A DNA stretch of 64,000 bases from Lithodes maja. Lineage: Eukaryota > Arthropoda > Malacostraca > Decapoda > Lithodidae. The notes below the pieces were generated by a model. It made no database searches. It was not told where the DNA came from and saw only the letters and a list, made by a program, of their open reading frames with translations. This document shows positions 10,844 to 22,236 of the stretch, piece by piece. Every line of letters starts with the position of its first letter. Position 1 is the first letter of the stretch. The stretch spans positions 1 to 64,000 of the forward strand of contig JBAKBP010000711.1 in the NCBI GenBank assembly GCA_037953745.1, in the 5' to 3' direction. Made by a program: the position numbers and the translations under genes.

Positions 10844-11515
10844 CTATGATCGTGTGCGCTGGACATCATTTGTTCCGACATGTATGACATAGGTTGTGTT
10901 TGTGGGAGCCAGCCTGGTCACCTCGTCCCCACCGCCATCCAGGATACAGAATCGCTTTCTGGTCCTGGGTGACCAGGCGCAGAACTCCTTGAGCTGGCCG
11001 CGTACCATGGAGTCCCCCACAAGCCGTACTTCCTCCGTTTCTTCTTCATCGGTAGCGAGAATTTGGAAACGGTTTTGACACATTGTTATAGGGATGACTT
11101 TCATGGTAGCAGTAACTGGGCGTACACTATTTCTTGCGAGCTGAAAATTATCTTCATTAGGAATGAGGGTTGGGGTATTGTCAGAGGTCTGGGTGTTAGT
11201 TGAGGTCTGAGGTGGCGCTACATCCGACCTTGGCAATTCTGAATCCCTGTGTCTTGTTGCTGGCAGGGAGGCTTCATTTCCGACGTTTACGCTCAGGAAC
11301 TCTTCAAGGGTATTAATTCTGCGAGTTAATACATCAATTAATTGGAGAGCCTTTCCTAGCTTCTCCTCTTGCTCTGCCCGCTGGACACAGAACCTGCAGT
11401 TCGTCGCGCTCTCGTTCTCGAAGATTGTCGTACCGAAGCGTCCGTTGCACGACCCGCAGTCACGTAGATTGGGCATCTTGCTGTGGACTTCGCAATGAGA
11501 GTCAAGGCAAAACAA
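10844..11515 (-). pseudogene. CR1-C ORF1: zinc-finger-like and esterase-like protein
   Basis: About 223 codons. Residues 1-45 have a Cys/His cluster (CLDSHC, CGSCNGRF, NCRFC) compatible with a zinc-binding module. Residues 46-75 are a predicted coiled coil (EEKLGKALQLIDVLTRRINT). A Ser/Thr/Pro-rich linker follows. Residues about 165-220 carry SGNH-esterase-like blocks: VRLVGDSMVRG (block I) and YVIHVGTND (block III). CR1 ORF1 proteins are known to combine such a finger with an esterase domain and act in the retrotransposition particle. The frame breaks near 10844; the last blocks of the esterase lie out of frame toward 10500. Start taken at the ATG preceding the Cys cluster. Confidence 0.68.
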
Positions 11516-11529
11516 ACATTTTGGAGTGC

Positions 11530-12030
11530 TTGGAAATAAGCTACCAGGGGTGGTAGCCCAGTCAAAAACAAAGATTCTGGAAGAAAATAAAAAACAAATT
11601 GGCTACAAGGGGTACTAGCCTAGTCAAAGACAAAACTTATGGAATATGTGGCAAAAGGCCACCGGGGAATAGCCTAGTCAAAAACAGTAAAAGATAATTC
11701 CGTAAACCGCAGGAATAGGCTGCAAGGGTTCAGAATAGGCGACCAGGTGTGATATGCAGGAATTGGCCGACTGACTGACGCAGCTAGGTCATAAAAAAAC
11801 AAAATTCTGAAATACGCAGAAATTGGCTGACCGGTGTAGCCTAGTCACAAAATAAAATTGCTGTAGTGCTAAAAACTTGGCCGACTGATGTACCCTAGTC
11901 AGAAAAGAAAAAAAACATACAAAAACACACAAAATAAAAAACAAACTGGAATACGCAGAAAATGGCTGACTGACAAAGCCTATAGTCACAAAAACAGAAA
12001 TTCCTGAATACGAGGATAGCCTATTCATAT
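11530..12030 (-). repeat. Degenerate tandem repeats in CR1-C leader
   Basis: About seven units of roughly 60-75 bp share a GGCTG/GACTG-type block, GCCTAGTCA, then AAAACAAA and a GGAATACGCAGAA block (plus-strand reading). They sit immediately upstream of ORF1. Tandem monomers upstream of LINE ORFs can act as promoters; here that is inference. Confidence 0.5.
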
Positions 12031-12104
12031 AAAAAAAAAATCAGGAATGCAGTACACACAAATAGGCTAATGTATCATGCAACTACTTACAACAGATTGG
12101 CTGG

Positions 12105-12172
12105 CTATAGGCTAGGCTAGGTTTGGGTTAGGTTAAAAGCTTGGCAGGTTGGGTTAGCTAGGTTAGGCGTCG
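12105..12172 (+). repeat. Degenerate GGTTAGGTTA-like tract
   Basis: GGCTAGGCTAGG, TTGGGTTAGGTTA and GCTAGGTTAGG resemble the arthropod telomere unit TTAGG but are irregular. Most likely local simple sequence and not a telomere. Confidence 0.35.
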
Positions 12173-12438
12173 GCGTTCGTCCCTGTAGGTAGGTTTGTAA
12201 ACAATGTTGTTTATCAGCAAATTAATATGCAAACTTTACTTACATACAAGGCAGTTTAATAGATACTTACTACAGTAGGTAATGGGTAAAATTAGGGGCT
12301 ACAATTATAGAAAAAAGTAAGAGAGCGTTTGTTTACAAAACAAAACTATAGATGGCGTTAGTGGCGCCCTGTCCGAGCAGGGGTCTTGTGATAAACACAA
12401 AGTTTATCAGTCAATATACAAGCACACACACATACCAC

Positions 12439-12785
12439 ACACACACACACACTCACTCACCTGACGCTACCGCTAAACGCTGCAGACGCTCCCAGAATAT
12501 TCGATCATAATTTGAGTATTAACTACTCATCCTCTTCATTCTTGTGCATGAAAGGTGGTTAAGAGCACGTTTAGCCATCCTGTAGCTTAGTAAGTAACAG
12601 AATATATGATGTACAGCAAAATATTGTGTAGTGTTACTTACTAAGCTACAGGATGGCTAAACGTGCTCTTTTCATGCACAAGAATGAAGAGGATATGTAG
12701 TTAATACTCAAATTATGATCGAATATTCTGGGAGCGTCTGCAGCGTTTAGCGGTAGCGTCAGGTGAGTGAGTGTGTGTGTGTGTG
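12439..12785. repeat. Long near-perfect hairpin (arms ~160 bp)
   Basis: The left arm 12439-12599 is the reverse complement of 12632-12785 with a 32 base loop. The only obvious differences are a 7 base GGTGGTT-type insertion in the left arm and small end slippage in the CA/TG tract. The arms include GTCAGGTGAGTGAG (right strand), a splice-donor-like string, and end in (GT)n. A foldback mini-element or an inverted duplication of an exon-intron edge are both possible. No TSD is evident. Confidence 0.7.
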
Positions 12786-13020
12786 CCTGTGTGTCTGTGT
12801 TGTACTCTTCCAAATATGCGTCCAGGAAGCCCCCCAAATCATTACATCTGAGGGTCGAGGATGATCTTACAAGCCTCTCCAGACATAAGGAGTTGGAAGG
12901 CCTGGAGGTAGCGGGTCATGGGGAGGCGGTGAGACACTATGGGACCGATATCAACATGACCCTCCCACAGTAATCGCTCACACTCAATCCAAGAGTGGAA
13001 GATTCTGAAAATATTACAAG
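12786..13020. other. Flank between hairpin and minisatellite
   Basis: A short open segment follows the right arm (12767-12973) and reads through the hairpin tail. It has no recognisable motif and is probably not a gene. Confidence 0.3.
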
Positions 13021-13144
13021 TATACAGTTACAATCTATCTATTATCTATCTATATACTCAGGCACATCTATCTATCTAAATATTACAAGTACATATACAA
13101 TCTATCTATTCTCTATCTATTTACTCAGGCACATCTATCTATTA
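13021..13144 (+). repeat. Minisatellite outlier, left edge of the large array
   Basis: Units with ATCTATCTA, TACTCAGGCAC and an ATATTACAAGTA variant; the same monomer family as 16101-22236. The SINE at 13145 separates it from the next part. Confidence 0.7.
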
Positions 13145-13473
13145 AACCGAAATGCCAAATAAATACCTTCATTGCTCCCGGATTAAATAGCATTGTATGA
13201 ATATTCCCATATTAAAAAATATGCTACAGGGGGGCAATGCCTAGTGAGTTAATTTCTCAATAGGTGGCGTTCTGAGAGTGAGGGTCCGAGCCTGGGGGAT
13301 GAGACTGTGAAGCACAGAGGCGGAGCAGCTTCAGAGATGGAGTTGCTTCGAGCCGTGAAGCTTCGCATGTCTCGCTCCCTAGACTGGAACAAGACCTTAT
13401 GGGCTCTCACCGTGTTCAGCGGTAGAGTGTAAAGGCTATGCCCGAGTAGTTGGAATATAGAAAAAAAAAAAAA
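13145..13473 (+). mobile_element. SINE copy 1, 5'-truncated, polyA tail
   Basis: It starts within the SINE body (ACCGAAATGCCAAATAAATA), lacks the tRNA-like head, and ends with GTAGTTGGAATATAG and a run of about 13 A. The body matches copies at 41266 and 44191 through GGGGGGCAATGCCTAGTGAG, AATAGGTGGCGTTCTGAG and GTGTTCAGCGGTAGAGTG. Confidence 0.75.
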
Positions 13474-13593
13474 TCTATAATTATTCTATAATTATACTCA
13501 AACACATCTATCTATATATATACTCAGGCACAACTATCTATCTATATACTCCGGTACATCTATCTATCTATATACTCTGGTACATCTATCTAT
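13474..13593 (+). repeat. Minisatellite segment left of hAT insertion
   Basis: TATACTCAAACAC, TATACTCAGGCAC, TATACTCCGGTAC and TATACTCTGGTAC monomers, continuous in type with the array right of the hAT-like element. Confidence 0.75.
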
Positions 13594-14377
13594 TAGGGTG
13601 GTCCTTATTTTTTAACTTTTGATTTCTTTTAGTCTGACCCTCCCAAAAGTTGCCAATTGGGCTAAAAACAATGTATGGTAAGTTTTATTAAGACATATTA
13701 ATATTAAGGGGTCGCTCAAGGCCACACAGTTTTACCCTATTGGCCTAAATTTTGGCCTTCGGAGAGAAAAAACGTATATACAGTACAGTACGTGAGATAT
13801 CATTAGTAAATGGAGGTCTCATCTATTTTGCCTGGGTCGCCCTCACAAAAGTGAGTATTATATCTTTATAACAGGGGTATCATGCTGATCAGGCACTCAT
13901 TGTGGTCCAGTTAACTCCCAAAAAGCAGGCATGCTTGTTTACATGACCGTAGTGCTGAGCGGGTGTATTTACCGAAAACGAGCTGCATTCCATGCTCTTT
14001 TTCATGCATAAGCAAGAGCCAGAGCGTAATACAATTATATATCCATGAAAGGGCTATAATAGAGCTTTCCAATGACACCTGAATCATCCTTGTACGACCA
14101 CGGGTTCTCTTGCAACGATCGTGTAACCGGAGGCGATAATACCCTAAAATGAGGTATTTTCCCGTTTGTTTTTCTTGTTGAACGAAGTAGGGAGGTGGGG
14201 ATGAGACATAGTACATGTCAGTAACAGCCACAAGGTGGTGGTGAGCGGTCCGAGGCCAGCTATTGTCCCCCCAATGCGCGGTCTCTTTCTCCTAGCTCAT
14301 AATATCCTCAAAATGGCACCCTTCATATGAAGGGCGCCGCAGGGGTGGCCAATATTCTCTCTCCCGTCATATGACAG

Positions 14378-14668
14378 TCACCGTCGGTTGAGTGTTAAGG
14401 TCCGCTTCAATGCATCTGGGAACCTCTTCTTGTGGTCGGCTACCACCTGGAGAACAAATTGCATCTGGTCCTCGTCTTTGGTCAAACGACCGGAATACTC
14501 CTGGACCAAGGCAACACTACGCTTGGCATGGTCGTTTGTGACAGCTAACTTTGCTGCAATGACCCTTGCATCTTTGTACGCCTCGTTGTCTGTCCAGTTA
14601 GATGCAGGAACCTCCAAGAAAGCAAAAATCCCCGAGATCATGCCCAAGACTGCGGGCAGCTTCTCCAC
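14378..14668 (-). pseudogene. hAT-like element protein, C-terminal part
   Basis: About 96 codons: NWTDNEAYKDARVIAAKL, VTNDHAKRSVALVQEYSGRL and TKDEDQMQFVLQVVADHKKR. It reads as the end of the same repetitive protein family as 14598-15434. The separation and frame change suggest an internal deletion of the central region. Confidence 0.48.
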
Positions 14669-15434
14669 ACACCATCATGGTTGCTCTGTCGGAGATCTTG
14701 TTTCGGTATAACGAAGAAGCCAGCTCTGTTGTGATTATGTTTTTTTGTCCAAGTTTTTCTTTGCTAAGCCTAAGCATTGCAGTTGCAGAGCTAGGCCCGG
14801 CAACCGGCTCATATTCATCATCACCTATGTCTTCTTCACCTGTGTCTGCACTATCAAGCAAAACTTGTGTTGCTGACGCTTCTTTTGCCTGGTTCTCCGC
14901 AGTTCGTTGTCGTTTTCTTTTATGTTCTATTCTTTTTCTTTGCTTCCCTTCCTTCTTCCGCAACGCTTCATCCACCGACAACATCGATCCTCGACGTCCC
15001 TTTTCTCGCTGCGCTATAAGAAACTGCCGGTCTTCTTCGTTTTTTATCAAGATAAGTGCATCAGCATGGGCGACATCGAAGAGATCGTCAAAGGTGGCCA
15101 TAAAGTTGTCTTCAGATTTGTTTTGTGTTTGACTTTGTCTTGATGAGTTTTTCTTCAAAGCCAGCCATCTTACAAAATGGCCTTCAATTTTCTTGATGCA
15201 CTCTTGCTTATGGCGGAGTGGTATCCTTGCTTGATGCCAGAAACTGGCAATTTTATCTATGGTTTGCGTGGCTGCCTCACAAATGATTTCTTTTTTCTCT
15301 CGATGAAGATATAGAACGTAGGCGAGGACCTGTTTGTTCGAAGGTAACTTGGATCCTTTTATGTCTTCATCATATTTGTCAATAAGGTCAATATTCACTC
15401 TAGTCTTTGGCTTTGACTGCTTACTCAAAGCCAT
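14598..15434 (-). pseudogene. hAT-like element protein, N-terminal part
   Basis: About 278 codons starting MALSKQSKPKTRVNIDLIDK at 15434. It contains a motif LFDVAHADALILIKNEEDR, a strongly basic stretch (KKEGKQRKRIEHKRKRQRT) that could be a nuclear signal, and an acidic patch DTGEEDIGDDEYEPV. I recall similar proteins as a widespread repetitive family in invertebrates but cannot attach a function. The frame runs off near 14600 into GGSCI, and the C-terminal piece (14668-14378) is in another frame, so a deletion or frameshift joins them. No transposase catalytic core is visible. Confidence 0.5.
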
Positions 15435-16100
15435 TGTAAGATTGCAACTGACCGCCTGCCCGAGTACAATAAGAATCTATTACTTCACACACCTAGGACA
15501 ATGTAAACACACTAGGTAATGGCTATGCTGGCGTATGCCTCAATCAGTGCCACCCAGGGTTGCAGGTGCTCCGACTTGTTTTTGGCATTTATAGCATTAG
15601 TTTGTGGCAATTTTGGCACAAGAAATTAGCAACTATAGCAACACTTTTGGCATTTTCAAAGTAATGGGGAACATGTAAGAAACCCCTAAATATTAAACTG
15701 TTTAATAGCTAATGTAATGGATGGAATACACCACTGTTTGTGCTTATTTAACTATAGTCTACTATGCCACCATTAATGCTAAATTTAACAACAGTGAAAC
15801 AAAATCAATAATAATTATATACACAGGCTAACAGGTATAACCCCATGTGATTATATATATACTCAATAATAACACAAACACAATTACTGGCGTTTCTATG
15901 ATTAATGAATAAAATTATGGCCCAAAGGCCAATTATGACCAATAAGTTAATATTTCAAAGTCGTTGAGCGACCTCTAAATACTAATATTTTTCAACTAAA
16001 CTTTTTACTCATTGTTTTTAGCCCAAGTGGCAACCTTTAGGAGGGTCAGCCATGTACTTTTCTAAAAAATATATAAATAGTGCAAATAAGGACCACCCTA

Positions 16101-19100
16101 CTATCTATCTATATACTCTGGTACATCTATCTATCTATATACTCAGACACATCTATCTATCTATATACTCTGGTACATCTATCTATCTATATACTCTGGT
16201 ACATCTATCTATCTATATACTCTGGTACATCTATCTATCTATATACTCTGGTACATCTATCTATCTATATACTCAGACACATCTATCTATCTATATACTC
16301 TGGTACATCTATCTATCTATATACTCTGGTACATCTATCTATCTATATACTCTGGTATATCTATTTATCTATATATTAAGACACATCTATCTATCTATAT
16401 ACTCTGGTACATCTATCTATCTATATACTCTGGTACATCTATCTATCTATATACTCTGGTACATCTATCTATCTATATACTCTGGTACATCTATCTATCT
16501 ATATACTCTGGTACATCTATCTATCTATATACTCAGACACATCTATCTATCTATATACTCTGGTACATCTATCTATCTATATACTCTGGTACATCTATCT
16601 ATCTATATACTCAGACACATCTATCTATCTATATACTCTGGTACATCTATCTATCTATATACTCTGGTACATCTATCTATCTATATACTCTGGTACATCT
16701 ATCTATCTATATACTCTGGTACATCTATCTATCTATATACTCAGACACATCTATCTATCTATATACTCTGGTACATCTATCTATCTATATGCTCTGGTAC
16801 ATCTATCTATCTATATACTCTGGTACATCTATTTATCTATATACTCAGACACATCTATCTATCTATATACTCTGGTACATCTATCTATCTATATACTCTG
16901 GTACATCTATCTATCTATATACTCTGGTACATCTATCTATCTATATACTCTGGTACATCTATCTATCTATATACTCAGACACATATATCTATCTATATAC
17001 TCTGGTACATCTATCTATCTATATACTCTGGTACATCTATCTATCTATATACTCAGACACATCTATCTATCTATATACTCTGGTACATCTATCTATCTAT
17101 ATACTCTGGTACATCTATCTATCTATATATACTCTGGTACATCTATCTATCTATATATTCTGGTACATCTATCTATCTATATACTCTGGTACATCTATCT
17201 ATCTATATACTCTGGTACATCTATCTATCTATATACTCAGACACATCTATCTATCTATATACTCTGGTACATCTATCTATCTATATACTCTGGTACATCT
17301 ATCTATCTATATACTCTGGTACATCTATATATCTATATACTCAGACACATCTATCTATCTATATACTCTGGTACATCTATCTATCTATATACTCTGGTAC
17401 ATCTATCTATCTATATACTCTGGTACATCTATCTATCTATATACTCTGGTACATCTATCTATCTATATACTCTGGTACATCTATCTATCTATATACTCTG
17501 GTACATCTATCTATCTATATACTCTGGTACATCTATCTATCTATATACTCAGACACATCTATCTATCTATATACTCTGGTACATCTATCTATCTATATAC
17601 TCTGGTACATCTATCTATCTATATACTCAGACACATCTATCTATATATATACTCTGGTACATCTATCTATCTATATACTAAGACACATCTATCTATCTAT
17701 ATACTCTGGTACATCTATCTATCTATATACTCTGGTACATCTATCTATCTATATACTCAGACACATCTATCTATCTATATACTCTGGTACATCTATCTAT
17801 CTATATACTCTGGTACATCTATCTATCTATATACTCAGACACATCTATCTATCTATATACTCTGGTACATCTATCTATCTATATACTCTGGTACATCTAT
17901 CTATCTATATACTCTGGTACATCTATCTATCTATATACTCTGGTACATCTATCTATCTATATACTCTGGTACATCTATCTATCTATATACTCTGGTACAT
18001 CTATCTATTTATATACTCTGGTACATCTATCTATCTATATACTCAGACACATCTATCTATCTATATACTCTGGTACATCTATCTATCTATATACTCTGGT
18101 ACATCTATTTATCTATATACTCTGGTACATCTATCTATCTATATACTCAGACACATCTATCTATCTATATACTCTGGTACATCTATCTATCTATATACTC
18201 TGGTACATCTATCTATCTATATATACTCTGGTACATCTATCTATCTATATATTCTGGTACATCTATCTATCTATATACTCTGGTACATCTATCTATCTAT
18301 ATACTCTGGTACATCTATCTATCTATATACTCAGACACATCTATCTATCTATATACTCTGGTACATCTATCTATCTATATACTCTGGTACATCTATCTAT
18401 CTATATACTCTGGTACATCTATATATCTATATACTCAGACACATCTATCTATCTATATACTCTGGTACATCTATCTATCTATATACTCTGGTACATCTAT
18501 CTATCTATATACTCTGGTACATCTATCTATCTATATACTCTGGTACATCTATCTATCTATATACTCTGGTACATCTATCTATCTATATACTCTGGTACAT
18601 CTATCTATCTATATACTCTGGTACATCTATCTATCTATATACTCTGGTACATCTATCTATCTATATACTCAGACACATCTATCTATCTATATACTCTGGT
18701 ACATCTATCTATCTATATACTCTGGTACATCTATCTATCTATATACTCAGACACATCTATCTATCTATATACTCTGGTACATCTATCTATCTATATACTA
18801 AGACACATCTATCTATCTATATACTCTGGTACATCTATCTATCTATATACTCTGGTACATCTATCTATCTATATACTCTGGTACATCTATCTATCTATAT
18901 ACTCAGACACATCTATCTATCTATATACTCTGGTACATCTATCTATCTATATACTCTGGTACATCTATCTATCTATATACTCAGACACATCTATCTATCT
19001 ATATACTCTGGTACATCTATCTATCTATATACTCTGGTACATCTATCTATCTATATACTCTGGTACATCTATCTATCTATATACTCTGGTACATCTATCT

Positions 19101-22100
19101 ATCTATATACTCAGACACATCTATCTATCTATATACTCTGGTACATCTATCTATCTATATACTCTGGTACATCTATCTATCTATATACTCTGGTACATCT
19201 ATCTATCTATATACTCAGACACATCTATCTATCTATATACTCTGGTACATCTATCTATCTATATACTCTGGTACATCTATCTATCTATATACTCTGGTAC
19301 ATCTATCTATCTATATATTCTGGTACATCTATCTATCTATATACTCTGGTACATCTATCTATCTATATACTCTGGTACATCTATCTATCTATATACTCTG
19401 GTACATCTATGTATCTATATACTCTGGTACATCTATCTATCTATATACTCTGGTACATCTATCTATCTATATACTCAGACACATCTATCTATCTATATAC
19501 TCTGGTACATCTATCTATCTATATACTCTGGTACATCTATCTATCTATATACTCTGGTACATCTATCTATCTATATACTCTGGTACATCTATCTATCTAT
19601 ATACTCTGGTACATCTATCTATCTATATACTCTGGTACATCTATCTATCTATATACTCTGGTACATCTATCTATCTATATACTCAGACACATCTATCTAT
19701 CTATATACTCTGGCACATCTATCTATCTATATACTCTGGTACATCTATCTATCTATATACTCTGGTACATCTATCTATCTATATACTCTGGTACATCTAT
19801 ATATCTATATACTCAGACACATCTATCTATCTATATACTCTGGTACATCTATCTATCTATATACTCTGGTACATCTATCTATCTATATACTCTGGTACAT
19901 CTATCTATCTATATACTCTGGTACATCTATCTATCTATATACTCAGACACATCTATCTATCTATATACTCAGACACATCTATCTATCTATATACTCTGGT
20001 ACATCTATCTATCTATATACTCTGGTACATCTATCTATCTATATACTCTGGTACATCTATCTATCTATATACTCTGGTACATCTATCTATCTATATACTC
20101 AGACACATCTATCTATCTATATACTCTGGCACATCTATCTATCTATATACTCTGGTACATCTATCTATCTATATACTCAGAAACATCTATCTATCTATAT
20201 ACTCTGGTACATCTATCTATCTATATACTCTGGTACATCTATCTATCTATATACTCTGGTACATCTATCTATCTATATACTCTGGTACATCTATCTATCT
20301 ATATACTAAGACACATCTATCTATCTATATACTCTGGTACATCTATCTATCTATATACTCTGGTACATCTATCTATCTATATACTCTGGTACATCTATCT
20401 ATCTATATACTCAGACACATCTATCTATCTATATACTCTGGTACATCTATCTATCTATATACTCAGACACATCTATCTATCTATATACTCTGGTACATCT
20501 ATCTATCTATATACTCTGGTACATCTATCTATCTATATACTCTGGTACATCTATCTATCTATATACTCAGACACATCTATCTATCTATATACTCTGGTAC
20601 ATCTATCTATCTATATACTCAGGACACATCTATCTATCTATATACTCTGGTACATCTATCTATCTATATACTCTGGTACATCTATCTATCTATATACTCT
20701 GGTACATCTATCTATCTATATACTCTGGTACATCTATCTATCTATATACTCTGGTACATCTATCTATCTATCTATATACTCTGGTACATCTATCTATCTA
20801 TATACTCTGGTACATCTATCTATCTATATACTCTGGTACATCTATATATCTATATACTCAGACACATCTATCTATCTATATACTCTGGTACATCTATCTA
20901 TCTATATACTCTGGTACATCTATCTATCTATATACTCAGACACATCTGTCTATCTATATACTCTGGTACATCTATCTATCTATATACTCTGGTACATCTA
21001 TCTATCTATATACTCTGGTACATCTATCTATCTATATACTCTGGTACATCTATCTATCTATCTATCTATATATTCAGACACATCTATCTATCTATATACT
21101 CTGGTAAATCTATCTATCTATATACTCTGGTACATCTATCTATCTATATACTCAGACACATCTATTTATCTATATACTCTGGTACATCTATCTATCTATA
21201 TACTCTGGTACATCTATCGATCTATATACTCTGGTACATCTATCTATCTATCTATCTATATATTCAGACACATCTATCTATCTATATACTCTGGTAAATC
21301 TATCTATCTATATACTCTGGTACATCTATCTATCTATATACTCAGACACATCTATTTATCTATATACTCTGGTACATCTATCTATCTATATACTCAGACA
21401 CATCTATCTATCTACAGTATATACTCTGGTACATCTATCTATCTATATACTCAGACACATCTATTTATCTATATACTCTGGTACATCTATCTATCTATAT
21501 AGGCCTACTCTGGTACATCTATCTATCTACAGTATATACTCTGGTACATCTATCTATCTATATACTCAGACACATCTATTTATCTATATACTCTGGTACA
21601 TCTATCTATCTATATAGGCCTACTCTGGTACATCTATCTATCTACAGTATAATATACTCTGGTACATCTATCTATCTATATACTCAGACACATCTATTTA
21701 TCTATATACTCTGGTACATCTATCTATCTATATAGGCCTACTCTGGTACATCTATCTATCTACAGTATATACTCTGGTACATCTATCTATCTATATACTC
21801 AGACACATCTATTTATCTATATACTCTGGTACATCTATCTATCTATATAGGCCTACTCTGGTACATCTATCTATCTACAGTATATACTCTGGTACATCTA
21901 TCTATCTATATACTCAGACACATCTATCTATCTACAGTATATACTCTGGTACATCTATCTATCTATATACTCAGACACATCTATTTATCTATATACTCTG
22001 GTACATCTATCTATCTATATAGGCCTACTCTGGTACATCTATCTATCTACAGTATATACTCTGGTACATCTATCTATCTATATACTCAGACACATCTATT

Positions 22101-22236
22101 TATCTATATACTCTGGTACATCTATCTATCTATATAGGCCTACTCTGGTACATCTATCTATCTACAGTATATACTCTGGTACATCTATCTATCTATATAC
22201 TCAGACACATCTATCTATCTACAGTATATACTCTGG
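16101..22236 (+). repeat. 6.1 kb minisatellite, 26 bp monomer
   Basis: The monomer is ACATCTATCTATC, TATATAC, then TCTGGT or TCAGAC (26 bp). The two endings alternate irregularly, with rarer variants (TCTGGC, TAAGAC, TTTATC). Because 26 is not a multiple of 3 and no phase holds a stop, one plus-strand frame stays open from 16052 to 21502 (1816 codons, repeating LSIYIL, YIYLSIYS, SIYLYTLVH). This is a consequence of the repeat and not evidence for a gene. Confidence 0.95.
21400..22236 (+). repeat. Higher-order repeat at array right end
   Basis: From about 21400 new monomer variants appear, ATATAGGCCTAC and CTACAGTATATAC. They recur as a block of about 115 bp together with a TCAGAC-TTTATC monomer, repeated about six times, with some blocks extended. 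This is a younger amplification inside the array. Confidence 0.75.

Larger units (their letters stand above)
9030..12030 (-). mobile_element. CR1-type LINE, copy C, 3'-deleted
   Basis: Read on the minus strand, a repeated leader (12030-11530) is followed by ORF1 (from 11515), a short gap, and ORF2 from 10459 covering the endonuclease and the start of the reverse transcriptase. Homology to CR1-A stops near 9047 just after LIFNKSL, so the catalytic RT core and the 3' end are absent. New CR1 copies normally lose their 5' end, so this loss is probably secondary. Confidence 0.75.
13594..16100 (-). mobile_element. hAT-like DNA transposon, internally deleted
   Basis: The ends are TAGGGTGGTCCTTATTT and AAATAAGGACCACCCTA. 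Inverted similarity continues inward for about 130 bp (GACCCTCC, TTGCCA, TTGGGCTAAAAACAATG, GGTCGCTCAA). It is flanked by CTATCTAT at 13586-13593 and 16101-16108; removing the element and one CTATCTAT regenerates the exact minisatellite monomer. An 8 bp target duplication fits hAT. The coding region is on the minus strand and is missing its middle. Confidence 0.65.

Noticed and set aside
12105..12172. Interstitial telomere repeat
   Set aside because: TTAGG-like units are few and irregular.
16052..21502. 1816-codon open frame of repeated Ile/Tyr/Ser/Leu residues
   Set aside because: It is the necessary result of a stop-free 26 bp tandem repeat; other plus-strand frames are open for long stretches too, and there is no start context or non-repeat domain.
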